Below are positions 9,570-23,075 of a DNA stretch of 64,000 nucleotides, one piece after another. Position 1 is the first letter of the stretch; each line of letters starts with the position of its first letter. Source of the DNA: Ipomoea triloba. Taxonomy: Eukaryota > Streptophyta > Magnoliopsida > Solanales > Convolvulaceae. The DNA is taken from NCBI RefSeq assembly GCF_003576645.1, contig NC_044919.1:32986617-33050616 (forward strand), written 5' to 3'. The notes below the pieces were generated by a model. The model ran no database searches. It was given only the letters and a program-made list of their open reading frames with translations, and had not been told where the DNA came from. Both the position numbers and the translations under genes were made by a program.

Positions 9570-12500
9570 ATGGCGAGACTTGGATTGCTTTCCCTAAAAT
9601 CCCTCCTCCGCGTAGCAGCGACGCCGTCTTCGCAGTTATGCCGGTCCTTTCTTCACCGTCCTCGCGTCGCAACCTCCACAATCCGAGCATTTTCTGCGGC
9701 CATGTCTCCGCCTTCCAAGGCCATTGTCTACGATCAGCAAGGCCCTCCGGATTCTGTCACCAGGTACCACTCATCCTGCATATAATGTTCAATTTGGTCC
9801 ACGTTATGATTCCAAATTCCCGAAATTTCTGCTTGTTTTACCTCAATTTGCTCTAATATACATACGAGTATATGTGTGAATACATTACTATACTCCTACT
9901 AATAAGTTTGTGTTGCAGAGTAACTGAGCTTCCGCCAGTAGAAATCAAAGATAACGACGTATGCGTTAGAATGCTTGCGGCTCCAATTAATCCATCGGAT
10001 ATTAACAGAATAGAAGGTCTGATCATTTTAGTTCTCTCTCCCTCTTCTCTGCAGTTTAAAATTCTGAACAATTTCGTCTGTGTAGTAATTTAATTTTTGT
10101 ACGAACTTAGTTTCAATCATTCTGTTGTAAGTGGTAGGCTATAGTCATTCGACTCATTTCATAGCGGAGACTTCCCAGGATTTCCATAAATTTGCAGCAA
10201 TTTTGGTTGAGTTTTTGTTTTAAGTAGAATGATATGTTAGTTTAGCTCTATGTTATACCATATAAATAGTGAACTTATTTGTTTTTATTTTTATGCCACC
10301 TGTTGAAATGAATGAAGGAAAAATTCCAAAATTTCACTTTGTAGATTGTTGAAAACATAAGACTTAAGGAATTGAATTTTCTTAAGTAAATGCCTATGGT
10401 GCTAGGAATAAGTGCAAGCAGCTTTAGAAGTTAGAACTAAATCTTGATAATGGGTATTAATATATACATTTCTTAGTTGGCAGCTATTTTCATTGTGTAT
10501 GAGGACACCTTTGACAATGTATGTCTATGTATACCAATGAAATTTGCATAGTGCAATAGTTCATTGAAATTGTGTTAGTATACAAGGAATGATTGCTTCG
10601 GTGATAGTAGTGCATGCACCACAATGCGTAGGTTTAAAAATGTAGTTACTTAGTTTGCACATATAAAGTGCCATATTTTAATATTAGATCTCAGGTTAAA
10701 GTCAACCCTGGGAAAAACAGTCTTATTCTAAGTCTAATACCACGCATTGATGATTCACATATAAAAATCTTGTTATAGAATGTAATGTATGCTAAAAAAA
10801 TTATTGTCATAGGTGTATATCCTGTGAGGCCACCACCACCAGCTGTTGGAGGATATGAAGGGGTTGGAGAGGTTCATGCAATAGGCGCTGCAGTAAAGTC
10901 TCTTTCCCCTGGAGATTGGGTTATTGCCTTTCCACCAACTTCAGGTATGACCTTTCATTTAGGATCTCAGAAATTTAACATGCAGTTTTATGTACTTCTT
11001 TTCTCTCACTCTCTTCCTCTGGCAAAGTAGAAAGTTTGAAGTTTGACTTTTATATATGCTTTGTATTGTTTTATGTCATTAGCTTTTGGGTCGAGTATTT
11101 CAAGGTGGGCCTTCTAGAACCAAGGTTAGGAGATGTCACTGAATTTCATATTTGAAATGGAGTGTAGATACCTTGATTTTTATGGTAGTCTTATTATACA
11201 CTTTATTCTAACCACTGGAGATTCATTTCTATTCCCAATATACTTCATGGCATGAAAGATCTTCATGTGGCTTTGTGGTCTTACAAGCAAGGACTTGTTC
11301 ATTTTTTTTCTCCTTTTAACAGGCACATGGCAGACATATGTTGTAAAAGAGCAAAGTCTCTGGTACAAAATTGACAAAAACACACCAATGGAATATGCTG
11401 CTACTGTAATTGTTAATCCATTGACTGCCCGGAGAATGCTTGAGGACTTTGTGGTTTTAAAATCAGGTATTTCCATTTCTCCTCAGTTACTACTGTGCTC
11501 CCTTCAATCTCCAGTTTCTGATTTATGTGCATGTGTAGGAGAATCTATTGTGCAAAATGGTGCCACAAGCATTGTTGGGCAATGTCTTATTCAACTTGCA
11601 CAAGTTCAAGGCATTCATAGTATTAACATCTTAAGAGACAGGTATTTGAATTAGCCTCCACCACATTCAACTTTCCTTATTTTAAATTTATGACAGGTAG
11701 CCTTTCCTTGTTTAAACAATCATTATGAACAGACCAGGATCAGATGAAGCAAAAGAAAAACTCATAAAGCTTGGTGCAGATGAAGTATTTACTGAGAGTC
11801 AACTTGAAGTGAAAAATGTCAAAACTCTCCTGGTATCTTACAGCATCTTAATTCAATGGCTGAATTGTTGAAGTGTTTTGTAATTCTCATTTTATTTTAC
11901 TGGCATCTACGTCCCGGACAAGTTTGAATTACTATACTTTCTCTTTATTTACTCTGTATTGCATTTTATTCTCATGTGTCATAGGGCAGTGTACCTGAAC
12001 CTGCTTTGGGGTTTAACTGTGTTGGTGGAAATGCTGCTTCTTTGGTTCTCAAGTTCTTGAGGTAAGATAACTCCAAATTTGAACAACTTCTTCTTCTTCA
12101 TTTTTTCCCCAGATATAAAAGGCTAACATGCTCTTTTCAGGCAGGGTGGAACTATGGTTACGTATGGTGGTATGTCAAAGAAACCTGTAACTGTATCAAC
12201 AAGTTCTTTTATATTTAAGGTATAGTTTAAGTATAATTTCGAGAAACTCAGTTCCATGTGCTCTTTATGAAGAAGCATTTGCCACCTTGGTGCTGTGTGT
12301 TAGGTTAGATTTGTATGTATTTTATGATGACCGTTTTGATCTACTTAATCAGAACTGACTCTTAAAAAATAGATTTAGCTTCTAATCTGTATGAGTAATA
12401 TTAAGGTTGATGAATGAGTAGGGTTACAATAGAGGAAAATGGAACTCAATTAAAAAGATGTGTGTTTTTGCCATTTTTATCTCTGTAATGCTTCTCAAAC

Positions 12501-13444
12501 AGGAGCCAATAAATTTAAGGCTAATGTTGAACCAAGTGATGAGGTAGTTCTTTTGGCTGAAGTCTCCTGTGAAGAAGCACAGCATTTTTCATAAGCTGAT
12601 CAATTTTGAAATATCTAAATCAAGTTTTTTAATCTGCATACATTAATCTAGTAGCAGTATGCTTTGCAAGGAAAAGAATTATAGTGCTGTATGTGGGGCT
12701 ATGAGACTAGATACTGACTGGAGAGTTTTTGTTCTTAATTCTAAGAGCTCTGGTCAACATTGGAAAAGAAAAAAATTCATTTCTGTAATATTTTTCATAT
12801 TATGTTTGTAGGATCTTTCTTTGAGAGGGTTTTGGCTCCAAAAGTGGTTAAGTTCAGATAAAGCAGAACAGTGTCATGGCATGATAGATTATCTTTTGGG
12901 CCTAGCTCGTGATGGGAAATTGACCTATGAGTATGCATTCTTAACTTACTCTTGCTAACCCCCATACCCTCCTCTTCTATTCTTTTCTAGTTCCTTCTCT
13001 TGAAATATCTAGTGACTCAAGTAATTGATACACATCAATTGCCAATTTGGCATTTTTTTTTTCCCATTGTGTAGATTATTTGACAACTAGATTAACTTTT
13101 TTGTACCATTCAATCATAACTAATCAAGGAAGCTTTTAAAGGGAGAAAGATGTGTTCTCTGTTGCATTTTAGATATCAATGACTGCAATATATTCACTGG
13201 ATGTTAAGTGTACTTCTCTCTGAATGTTGGAATGTTAAAGTTTTTACTTGAGACCTGAAAATTGCTCTGCAGTTATATGGAGCCTACTGATACTATTAAT
13301 CATAGTCATAATAATGCAAATCAATGCATCATCAAAATGTTAATCTGCAGGATGGAGCTTGTACCTTTTGATGATTTTCATACCGCTCTGGATAAGGCAC
13401 TTGGAAAGCAAGGAAGTCAACCTAAACAAGTCATTAAATTCTAA
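9570..13444 (+). CDS. MECR: Mitochondrial trans-2-enoyl-ACP/CoA reductase
   Basis: Catalyses the NADPH-dependent final reduction of mitochondrial type II fatty acid synthesis, supplying octanoyl-ACP for lipoate. Ten exons join in frame: 9570-9763, 9919-10016, 10813-10944, 11323-11466, 11539-11641, 11733-11832, 11985-12061, 12141-12219, 12812-12930, 13351-13444, giving 379 residues, the usual plant length. The N-terminus (MARLGLLSLKSLLRVAATP...) is rich in Arg, Ser and Leu without acids, a mitochondrial presequence. Conserved family blocks follow: NPSDINRIEGVYP (residues 89-101, with Tyr100 at the expected catalytic Tyr position), GGYEGVGEV, GTWQTYVV, nucleotide-binding NGATSIVGQ (196-204), NCVGGNAAS, GGTMVTYGGM and KDLSLRGFWLQKW. 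All introns are GT..AG. No break or unusual residue was seen. The longest introns are intron 2 (796 bases) and intron 8 (592 bases). Confidence 0.95.
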
Positions 13445-15048
13445 TCTTTTCGAGGTAACATTATAGACATCTGCTCCATCCATCTAGCATATTGCTGCCT
13501 ACTCGTGTAAAATCTTCTAGCTCTTTTTGACTACAAGGTACTTTGTGCTCCTTCCAACAAGGATTGCAGATGCATACTCGTCTTCATCTACATGTGCTGT
13601 AAAATCCCTTGCGGTTCGCTAAGCTTTCCAGTCTAAGATGGAGTGGCAGATCAACAAGACACATGAGTAAATTTCCAGGGTTAGATGATCTCATCTCGTC
13701 TTGTCTCGGTTTCTGTTATTACTATTGTGTACATTTCAAAATAATCTTTGGGGGTCTTTATTGTCAAAATGTTATTATGTTTCAGCCATGTTTGCGTATG
13801 TGGGTTTGCTTAGGAAGACAGAACTACCAAAGGTTTGGTAAACATTGGGGGATGGGCAGAGGTAGTTTGATTCTCCCCTTTGACGAATCTCCGGCTTAGG
13901 TAGAAAAAAGGAGAAATAATAAATAAATAAATAAATTCAAGCCGTTCTTTACTAGAAGACTTAAATGAAGTGGAGTTTGGAAGTGAATAAAGTCATCATA
14001 TACAAATATAGGCCATCTCCAGCTCATTTACAGAAGGTCCAACAATGATGGCGGCGTTAGCTTTTCTAGTCAACCGTCAAGCGTGAAGTGTGAACACTCC
14101 ACGGAATAAATTGAAGAAGTAAAACTGAGTTTAAAGCACAAACATATATTATACATACGTATTATATTAAAAGACACGTGTCTTTTCCAATATAATCAAC
14201 AACAGTGAGTGAAAGCGCTAATGGTTTTTACAAGTGAACAGAGACAGATGTAGCAGCCGGCCCGGCATGATAAGTAAGGGCAAGAAAAGCAAGCTCTTCA
14301 TTTTGTATGGAGTTGTTAGTGTGCAACCCCGGGGTTATTGCCCACACCTCGTACTTATCCATACATAGAATAATTGTTTCGTGCAACAATCTTTTTTCTA
14401 TATTTATCAATAATGATCCGAATTATTAATGTGGGATTCTGTATGTTCGATTTTCCCAACACAAAAGTCAATGATCATTATCAAATTGGAAAACCATTCG
14501 ACTCTGCGCAACGATACATATATAGAGATTAGAGGAGCAGACGTTGCCAAGATTAATAGTTAAATCACAAAGAACAGTTGGAAAGCATTAAAACATAAAA
14601 AGGAGAAAAAACTTAAATACAGACAATACAACTTTCTTTTTCCATTTGACTATCTAGCATAGCATTTAAAAATTCATAAATAATAAATTCACGTCATTGA
14701 AGGAAATCCACTTTGACTGGGGACTTATCTAACACATTAACTCCACAACAAGAAATACTTTATGTACCAAACAGACTAAAAAGAAATCAACTAATTTCAC
14801 ACTGAATATTACAAGGACAGAAGATACAGAGTGTTATCATTGGAGAACCCAAATGACTAAAAAAGAAGATAAAAAATTTAATAATAAAAATAACTAAAGA
14901 AGATACATCATTATACGGTATACACTATGTATAAATACTACTCCGTGAATTTTATTAATTAAATGATAAACCCGGAAAACAGAGTCCGAGAATCTCTCTG
15001 CTATTCAGTTCAGCTAGGAAGTGCGAAATCCGAAATGACGACGACAAG
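13445..15048. other. MECR 3' region and intergenic DNA
   Basis: AATAAATAAATAAATAAA at about 13918 may serve as a poly(A) signal cluster for MECR. A GC-balanced patch at 13600-13900 keeps no conserved frame and is probably 3' UTR. Beyond 14000 it is AT-rich with no gene seen; bases after about 14960 are probably the 3' UTR of the minus-strand gene that ends at 15049. Confidence 0.5.
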
Positions 15049-15258
15049 TCATCTCTCAGTCTCAGACAAAGCGTCAGAGGTTTGGCCGGACGGAGTTACC
15101 TGTTTGGGGCGAAGGCAGCTTCCCTTCCCGCAGATTTCCTTTCCGACCGCCGTCGCCGACCTCGACAGTTCCTTCACAATTCTGATCTTCACGTCCCCCC
15201 GCCTCGGAGACGGCCTCGTCTCCGGTCTGACCCTCAGGTTCGGAGCTGAGCGATCCAT
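15049..15258 (-). CDS. Small basic PRRG-motif protein, copy 2
   Basis: A 69-residue intronless frame starting MDRSAPNLRVRPETRP. The conserved core SPRRGDVKIRIVKEL lies at about residues 17-31, followed by a Ser/Ala-rich helix-like stretch (SRSATAVGKEIC) and a tail with RPKQVTPS. Versus copy 1 the alignment runs from the first residue through P-x-Q-V-(A/T)-P. No signal peptide, no membrane segment, strongly basic. The presumed 5' UTR holds a (GA)n microsatellite (CT repeat on the coding strand) and a TATA box lies about 215 bases upstream. The opposite strand is also open for 155 codons, but that is a GC-rich shadow ending in the GA repeat. Function unknown. Confidence 0.65.
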   Translation of the reverse strand: MDRSAPNLRVRPETRPSPRRGDVKIRIVKELSRSATAVGKEICGKGSCLRPKQVTPSGQTSDALSETER

Positions 15259-15393
15259 TGATTCTGTTCTCAAGAAACAGAGCAAATCGTACTCCGAGCA
15301 GACCGATTCGGTTCCGGAAGAACAACGGCCGGAGAAAATTGAACTCCGAGACTCCGAGTTGTTTGTGACTTTGTGGTGCGAGAGAATGAAAGA

Positions 15394-15396
<3 letters not shown>

Positions 15397-15427
<31 letters not shown>
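15397..15427. repeat. (GA)n microsatellite
   Basis: About 15 GA units in the presumed 5' UTR of the minus-strand gene starting at 15258, where it reads as (CT)n. CT-rich tracts near plant transcription starts are common; any regulatory role is inference. Confidence 0.9.
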
Positions 15428-15430
<3 letters not shown>

Positions 15431-15470
15431 ATGAGTGAAGCAGCGAGAGAGAAGTGAGGAGTGAGGTTTC

Positions 15471-15477
15471 TTTTATA
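15471..15477 (-). promoter_or_regulatory. TATA box for PRRG copy 2
   Basis: TATAAAA on the minus strand, about 215 bases upstream of the ATG at 15258 and 45 bases upstream of the (CT)n tract. Confidence 0.5.
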
Positions 15478-16084
15478 ATCGTATTTTGGCGATGATTTAA
15501 CGGATGAGAATACCGAGACGGCCGTGAGGTGGTGGCGGGTGGGGGTGGGGGATTGCGATGCTTTATTTCTTTGCCCGCAAGGCTCTAACAGTGAATACCC
15601 CTCCTAGGCTATTTAAAAGAAAATAGAGATTAATATATTATGTTCACACATACCCCTAGCCTACGCCCACAGGATTTATATATACTTTCTCATAATTCTA
15701 ACATTTTGTTTTATTACATCACCAAAAATCATTTACTTTCATTCACCTAACCTTTCTTGCCCAATGTATTACACTGTATGATAAAATTTTTATACAGCTA
15801 TCTAGATGAGATCAAATCTTTAACATTCTAATCTAAAGTCAAATTTGATATGAACCTATTTTTATGTCAATTATGCATGTTAGCTAGATATATATCCAAT
15901 CTTTTATCAAAATTTAAACATATGAACAACTTTTTTCTTAGGAGTAACATATTGTGGATTTTGACAAAATAAGCAAAAGTGTTTAATGACGTGTCAAAAC
16001 ATGATTTTTCTTGACCTTTTTCCTTGTTAGAGGGGGAGGAATAAATTAAATTTATCTAAAAATCAATTATTATTCACACCATGT
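15478..16084. other. Intergenic, no gene seen
   Basis: GC-balanced up to about 15600 (likely promoter of the minus-strand gene), then AT-rich with no recognisable features. Confidence 0.5.
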
Positions 16085-17317
16085 TTTACGTACGTTTGCT
16101 CAAGCTTATAACATTTTGCTATACAATTTAACGCTTTAATTTTGGTGAAAAATATATGCACAATACAAAATAAGAGTTAGTTTCATTTTTTTGTCTAGTA
16201 TCTTGTGGTCTGATGACATCATACCATTCCAAACGGAAGGTCTCAAATCCGAGTCTCATCCTAATCAAGGATGTTGACATTATCATGTTGTTTGAGCAAA
16301 CATTCTATGTTAGTACTCAAAAACAAAAAGAGTTAGTTTTATTTTTTGTCTTAAGATTTATGTGGCAATTCGTTTTTAGTCTTTTTTTTTTTTTTTTTTT
16401 TTTTTTTCTTATCATAACATCCCTTTGGTCCTAGTATTATTGTAACATTACAATTTTTTTTATCATCCATCAACAAAATCATTAAAATATTGTTAAATAG
16501 AAATACATTTCAATCTTTTTTATATAAAGTGGGCCGACCCACTATATTATTATGTTTTTTTTTTTAAATCTACAATTGAAGACTAAAATGTCTTTATATT
16601 TAATAACATTTAAACTGTTTTGTTGATAGAGGACAAAAAATGGTTATGTCGCAATAGGCAAATTATATGCACAAACAAAATTATGTTATTATGAATTTAA
16701 ATAAGTTTTAAAAAATATAAACATTTTAAAATGTACAATATAAAACATACAAAATGTCTCATAATTCTAGGACATTATTTTTTCCGCACAGACCACGCAC
16801 ACCGGTGCAACACCCATTTTGCGTTTGCTCAAGCTTATAACATTTTGCTATACAATTTAACGCTTTAATATTGGTGAAAAATATATGCACAATACAAAAT
16901 AAGAGTTAGTTTCATTTTTTGTCTTAGATTTATATATGACAATTCATTTTTAGTCATTCTTTTTTTAATAATATCCTCGTTGGTCCTAGTATTGTTGTGA
17001 CAATGTAACATGACCATTTTCTGTCATCTATCAACAAAATCGTTAAAATGTTGTTAAATATAAATGCATTTTGATCCTTTTTTTAAAATACAAAGTGGGC
17101 TAACCCTGCTATATTTTTATAGTTTTTTTTTTAAAAAAAATTATAATTGAAGACTGAAATGCCCTTGTATTTAATAATATTTAAATTATTTTGTTGATAC
17201 AGTACAAAAAATGGTCTTGTCATAATAATTCTAGGAACAAAAGGGATGTTTAAAAAAAAAGATTAAAAGTGAATTACGACATGTAAACCTAAGATCAAAA
17301 ATAAAACTAACTCACAA
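16085..17317. mobile_element. Two adjoining copies of a foldback repeat
   Basis: The block starting CGTTTGCTCAAGCTTATAAC at about 16093 recurs at about 16821, so roughly 450 bases are duplicated with a 730-base period. Internal phrases (GGTCCTAGTATT, CATCAACAAAATC, GTGGGCCGACCCAC) and the right end (GAATTACGACATG ... AAAACTAACTC) match the inverted arms of the element at 23076-24656, placing these in the same foldback family. No protein-coding capacity. Confidence 0.6.
16198..16330 (+). mobile_element. SINE-like insertion inside the foldback repeat
   Basis: A-box-like TGTGGTCTGATGACA and B-box-like TCAAATCCGAGTCTC sit at tRNA-like spacing. The phrase GAGTTAGTTT(C/T)ATTTTTT occurs on both sides (about 16173 and 16331) and could be a target-site duplication. 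The second foldback copy lacks this insertion. Confidence 0.45.
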
Positions 17318-20300
17318 AATAATCATCGTTATTTTCTTTTACATAATATATTTTGCTATAATCTTTTTTTTTTTTTTTTAATGTTGGGTTAAAATACAAT
17401 CACTGAATCACATCCAGTTTCTCAATTATTACTTAGCTTGTTCCCTTGTAAACATGCATATCTAAGCTCTGTTTTCAACAAGGGTATGTAAAACTTGAAT
17501 ATAGTTAATTGTAATTGTTTTCTATTTTAATTTATTACATACTTATAATCTTGTGGGGTTATTATATTAAATAAACCCGCCCCCTAATACCTTAACCCCG
17601 ACACTAATCCTCGTTTGCGTTCTCACTTGCAAAATGCGAAGCACAACCAAACTCACCAACAAACGCAACACACTATAATTTCACATTGCTTTAATTTATT
17701 ATTATTATTATATATGTTTAGTAGTATGTATCTATGGTAGATGCATGATCCATGCATATATGTAATGATTTGGACGATGATGATCGATTATGTCAAAGTA
17801 CGGTCTAGATGTCTCCTAAAAGACATTCCTTCCACATTCACACCAAGCAATCTTACACACACACCACGCTTATACCACAAGTGTGTGTGTACGCGCGCGT
17901 GCGTGAGTGTGCATCACTCAGACACACACACATACACACATATCCTTTTCAAATTTAACTATACATATATTTTTTGGTTGAATTGATTTAGCAATGTCCT
18001 TTCTATTTTCCTTCAAAACATTAGAGATATATATTTAGGGTTAGAGTAATATATACTTAGAGATGTATTTCTAAAATAAGTTTTGTATAAGACATTTTCA
18101 TATAAAACGCATAATACTTGTTAATTAAAATAAATATTTGTGATGAAATATAAAAAAAAAATATTGTATTTTAACTAAAACATATTATACATTTTATTTG
18201 ATATGATTTTACACAAGACTCCATAATCCACATTCCCCTGGTTTACCTTGGGAATTGAATGTAGGAGCATTAATTGGAAGGATCGGAGGTCCTGAAAAGA
18301 AGACTTTAGGAGTATGAAATAGAAGTGATTGATGGCTTTATATTAAAGTTTGAAAACAAGAAAAAAAGGACTAAAACCTTTTTATTGGTAGTACGTGAAA
18401 GTTGGTTGAAAATTCTCCAAGAAAGTACTAATAATAATTTGTTTGTCTAAAAAATGCCATTAGACAAAATCAATATTTTTCTAATAGTGGTTTAAAATAC
18501 TCATCCAAATTAAGTTTAACCCAAACTTTGATTTTGTCCATTTCAAATATCTAACCTCATAATAATCCATTGACTTAATAATCCAGCTCCATATATGGAT
18601 AATTGGATACCTTTCATACCTCTGAAAAAAACTTCCCATTCCGCCAAGAAAATAAATGATTTTATTAGAGAAATTAACATTTTTCTTAATAATATTATTA
18701 TTAATATTTTTGGTGTGTAATAAATAGAGTCATCAGATGGTGATGCTATCTTAATTTGATGGTAAGAGTGTACGACATTCGGATGGAATTTGTTATCAGT
18801 CATTATTATCCCAATTGTTCTTAAAATAGTAGTAGTGTAGTACAAAGCATGAAAAACAACATAAGAGCAACCCTAGAACTCCGAGGGTTTTTTGTTAAAA
18901 AAAAAGGAGGGTGACAGCACGCGCCCATTGGACACGACTATTGCCCATTACCTTAGTTTTGTTTTGTGGTTTTTTTTTTCTTTTCCATTTTCTGTTGAGA
19001 CTCATTAGGTGTCAAGGAAAAAAAAAACTCATCTCTATGTAAGATATCATTTCTCATCTTTCTTATTTTCTCTTCCATTTATCCCACCTAAAAATTCACA
19101 AAAAAATTTAAAAAGACTTCTGCTGAGCTTGCTCTTAGTGCATTGTTAGATTTGATCTATCTAAGAAATTGAAGGTAATAATAACTGCCATTAATTATCT
19201 ATGAAAAAAATAAACAGTTTAGGCAGTTCCATGAAATAATGCATATGAAGACAACCTAAGCTATAATATTAACTTTTGCCTCATAAGTTTGTCTATTGTG
19301 AAGAAATATCTGTTTGGGATTGGTCTTAGGACTTAGGATGATAAAAGTAATGGGAACACAAAAATAAGAAAAGGGGTTGCAATGTGATTCATCATAATTA
19401 ACAATTCAACTTGAGGGGCCTGCAGAGATTTGGTGCATTGTCATGACGCCACTCAAGACAAAAGTGTTGGAAGTTTTCTTTCGTGCATGTTGACATTAAT
19501 GCAATTGAGAATTTTAGTTCAAAGTTATAGTACATCATTTAGAGAATTGAATCTAATCAACAATTTAAATTTAAAATAATATTAAGTAACTGTAGGGTGG
19601 AGGTCGGTAAGGGTTAAGTCCAGTACCATGCAACTAGAGAATTATTGGGGAAGGCCCGTAAAGGACCAAATCTAGCACCCTAACTTTCGAAAATGTGTGG
19701 CGGTATAAGAGCAAGAGTTATAGCTTTTTTGGCGTAATGGTAAGCGTTTGATCCTAACGAGTGGTATGTAGTATCAAAGGCAGGAGGACTAAATGTGGTA
19801 TGTGATATCAAAGAAAAAATGGGGAAAAAAAGGGAAGCTAAAGTTCCGTGTCATTTAACCTTTAAAAAATATATAAATGTTAAACAATTAGAGTTGGCGA
19901 TCACTCTGAAGCGCCTAGCAAGCACGTTTCTGTAACGCGCTCGCTAGGCACAGGCATGACTCAAAACATTTTTTTTTTCTCCTGAAAAATCAGCTCTTTA
20001 CTGGAGAAAAAAATTAACCACAAATCATCTCTGTCATTTATTTAAAATCATGCCAACAAATTTTAAGTATGTAAAAATCTTTCTAAAATTTACAAATGAG
20101 CATGCTCTAAATTATTGAATTTTTGGTGTACGGTATACCTCAACTAAAACATGCCCAAATTAAATTTGGGATAGATATGCCCCTCAGGTTAATAATCTAA
20201 ACATGTTTATTCATCCATTATTAAAGTGAAATATATATATATATATATTTTTTTTTTTTGCGCGCTCCAATTCCATGCCCAAAGAAAATAAAATAAAATA

Positions 20301-20577
20301 AGAAGAAAAGAAAAGAAAAGAAAAGAAAATAAGATTTGATTGGAAGTATGAAAAAGGGGAATGAACAGAGTGTTTCATCCTTATTCCTTAAAATAAAATA
20401 TCCAAATAAAAATAAATTACAATATTTTAAAGAAAAAAGGAATTAAAAAGATGGAATACAACAATGGGTATAAAGTCAAATACAAATTAAATACGAGGAA
20501 TTAAACAATAAACTAATAAAGTCGGATCGTCGGAAAACAGAGTGGAGATGCCGGAATATGACAATAATTAATCTCTC
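17318..20577. other. Long intergenic stretch, no gene seen
   Basis: AT-rich. It holds an imperfect GT/CA repeat at 17880-17940, a possible SINE head at about 19715 (GGCGTAATGGTAAGCG), AAAAG repeats near 20300 and a short (AT)n at 20230. A run of bases 20520-20577 is likely 3' UTR of the minus-strand gene that ends at 20578. I saw no conserved frame. Confidence 0.5.
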
Positions 20578-20754
20578 CTACCCAGTGGGATGAATCCGTT
20601 TGTGGCCGCAGATTGCCCGTCCGGCGGCCACGACGGCCGAAGCCGCCGAACTGAAGAGCTGTTTGAGAATTCTCTTCTTCACGTCCCCCCTTCTGGGCGG
20701 TGGCCTGAGCTCCGGCCTCATCCTCAGGTTTGGAATTGGAGGTGGGAAATCCAT
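20578..20754 (-). CDS. Small basic PRRG-motif protein, copy 3
   Basis: A 58-residue intronless frame starting MDFPPPIPNLRMRPELRP, so short that an ORF size cutoff easily misses it. The core PPPRRGDVKKRILKQL is at about residues 18-33, followed by an Ala/Ser/Val-rich helix-like stretch (FSSAASAVVAAGRAIC) and HKRIHPTG before a TAG stop. It matches copy 2 through NLR-R-PE-RP, PRRGDVK-RI-K-L and -ICG. The minus strand is the coding one because only that frame is shared with the siblings; two longer open frames on the plus strand are shadows. A TATA box lies about 100 bases upstream. Function unknown. Confidence 0.65.
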   Translation of the reverse strand: MDFPPPIPNLRMRPELRPPPRRGDVKKRILKQLFSSAASAVVAAGRAICGHKRIHPTG

Positions 20755-20854
20755 TTTGGGAACCGGAAAAAATGAGCTGATCGGAGAGACGGCGGAAGCA
20801 GAGAGTAAGAGAGTATAGGATAGGTGTTAATTAAAGCAGAGAAAGAAAAGTGAG

Positions 20855-20866
20855 TTTTTTATATGT
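20855..20866 (-). promoter_or_regulatory. TATA box for PRRG copy 3
   Basis: ACATATAAAAAA on the minus strand, about 100 bases upstream of the ATG at 20754. Confidence 0.5.
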
Positions 20867-22936
20867 GTTGTATCTTGGCTGTTTTCGCTATCAGAGCCTT
20901 TGCCTCCAAGATTTGCTCTTTTTCCAATATTAATTAATTAAATAAAACTCCTAAATTCCATTTATGCATCTAGAAAATTCCAGCTTATTAAGTTTTTTTT
21001 TTTTTTTTTTTTTATTGAGTTAAACTCCTAAGTAATACTATACAAAGTGAAATAAAATTTAAAAAATAATTATAATTTGAAAGGAAGGACTAGAGAAGCA
21101 TTAAACGCGTGCAAATTGCAAAGTTGCGTTCCCCATTTTGGCACTCCTTATATTAAATATATATGTGCTTAATTCATACGCCAAATTGAGGATTGAGCAT
21201 TTGAGCCTTGAGGATCAGACCACAACTATATATGCCACGTCATCCGATGACGCCATGCACACGTCATTCATTGAATCTGATACGCAGATCCTCCAGGCTT
21301 TAAGTTTATTGGTCCAATATAATAACTTCATTGTATTTTAAAATGATTATTTTTGGTGGCCAAAAAAAACACGCACTAATTACCTGCTCCCATTTAAAGT
21401 GTTTAAAAAAAAAAAAATTCAAATACAAACGTCTATATAATTATATATACTATGTATATCATTTTATATACTTACGAATCCTCATCATATCATGCATGTT
21501 TATATCCGCTCCCTCTTGAGATCTCTAATATACTTGCCAATCGTCACTAGCTTAGCTCCATTGCTACTTATTTATCACCTTATAACTACAATCACTTTAA
21601 TTATTATTACCATTCATTATTTACTGTCATCATCTACATATGCATATTCCTACAATAACCTATTTATTTTAATCCTTGGTGCGGCTTAATAATTTGTTAG
21701 TTATCTCGTTTTACTTATCGTAGTAGTCATATTTTTGTATGACAAAAGCAATTAAGAATAAAATAATTTTATATTTTATAATATGGTACTGTTACACCAT
21801 GTAATATTCGTGTAATACTTTGTATTACATATGAAATGAAACCCTTCTAATTCATAATGAAAGTATATCATATTCTCGATTACTAATTGGTATTTATTCA
21901 AATGAGAACGGTTAGATTTATTTAGTATAAGGTTGGATTTTGTATATACAAATATTTATACGAAAATGATCGTATAAGAATTTGTTTTCAGGGGAAAAAC
22001 AATTATGAATCAATACCAGGCTTCCATTGAGCTAAATTTAATGGTTCTAGAGTAAAGAAGGGAATGAAATAATTGTAGTGGCATTTTAATAATTTTCTCT
22101 AACTTTAAATATGCACTTTTCAACATTATACGATGCACTTTTCAACATTAACCAATGTTTTTAGCCAATTTGAAAATCTAGTGCCCTCGAGAACACTTTT
22201 TAGAATTTATGGTTTAATTTTTTGAATTGGTTTGGTATAGTGTTTCATTTTTTAGTTTAGTTTATGAGCTCATTTTTTTTTTTGTTCGGATTTAATATTT
22301 ACGGTTTAGGTTTGCAATTTAATTTTTTGTTTTGGTTTTAGGGTTTATTTAGAAATGAACCATATACTATTAAAATGTACACTTTATTATTTTAAAAATT
22401 ACACTCTTGAGGTTGAAGAAAATTATCAAAATATTACCGCATTTTTCCCTCAAATTTCATCATATTTGTTAAACTTTTCATATGAACGACTAAGTTTGGT
22501 TCTTAATTTTCTGTTGAGAACATGTTTTTATGTGTTTGTGCCTATATATTAGATCTCTACCAAAAAAGAAATACTAATATTGTAAGATCTTACATAAATG
22601 GTTTAAAATAAATTTCATTATTCTTGTAATATATATATATATATATAGAAGGAAAAAAAGGATGAAAATGAAGTTTAGACGTGTGTGGCCGTGTGCAAAA
22701 CGCGTCAATTGAATAGCAGTTCACGTAAGTCGTAAGTAACATTTTATTGATTAAATACCTATGCACTAAAGTCAATATATGTTACTCAGATAACGCTTAT
22801 GAATTAAAGTCTTTGTTCTCAGCTCTAAATTAAAATTGGAAACATTTATAACTTATATGCAATATTTAGAGGAAATTTTATTCTTTTTATTCAAAAAATT
22901 ATAATCAGCTCTTTAAATTACTTTTTACTCGAAATA

Positions 22937-22982
<46 letters not shown>

Positions 22983-23075
22983 TTGTATTCCTTGAGTTAT
23001 ATCATTACGTAATAAATCAGTCTATGTTTAGCTATATTAGAATATAATACTACATATATTTTGAAGAGTTAATTC
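20867..23075. other. Intergenic, no gene seen
   Basis: AT-rich. Features are limited to a poly-T tract at about 20994-21014, a 22-bp tandem repeat (ATGCACTTTTCAACATTA twice, about 22110-22155) and a pure (AT)n microsatellite at 22938-22979. Confidence 0.5.

Noticed and set aside
14963..15430. 155-codon plus-strand frame
   Set aside because: Antisense shadow of the minus-strand small gene at 15049-15258; its tail is just the GA microsatellite and the siblings do not keep this frame.
20590..20818. Two plus-strand frames of 61 and 72 codons
   Set aside because: Shadows of the minus-strand 58-codon gene; only the minus frame matches the other family members.
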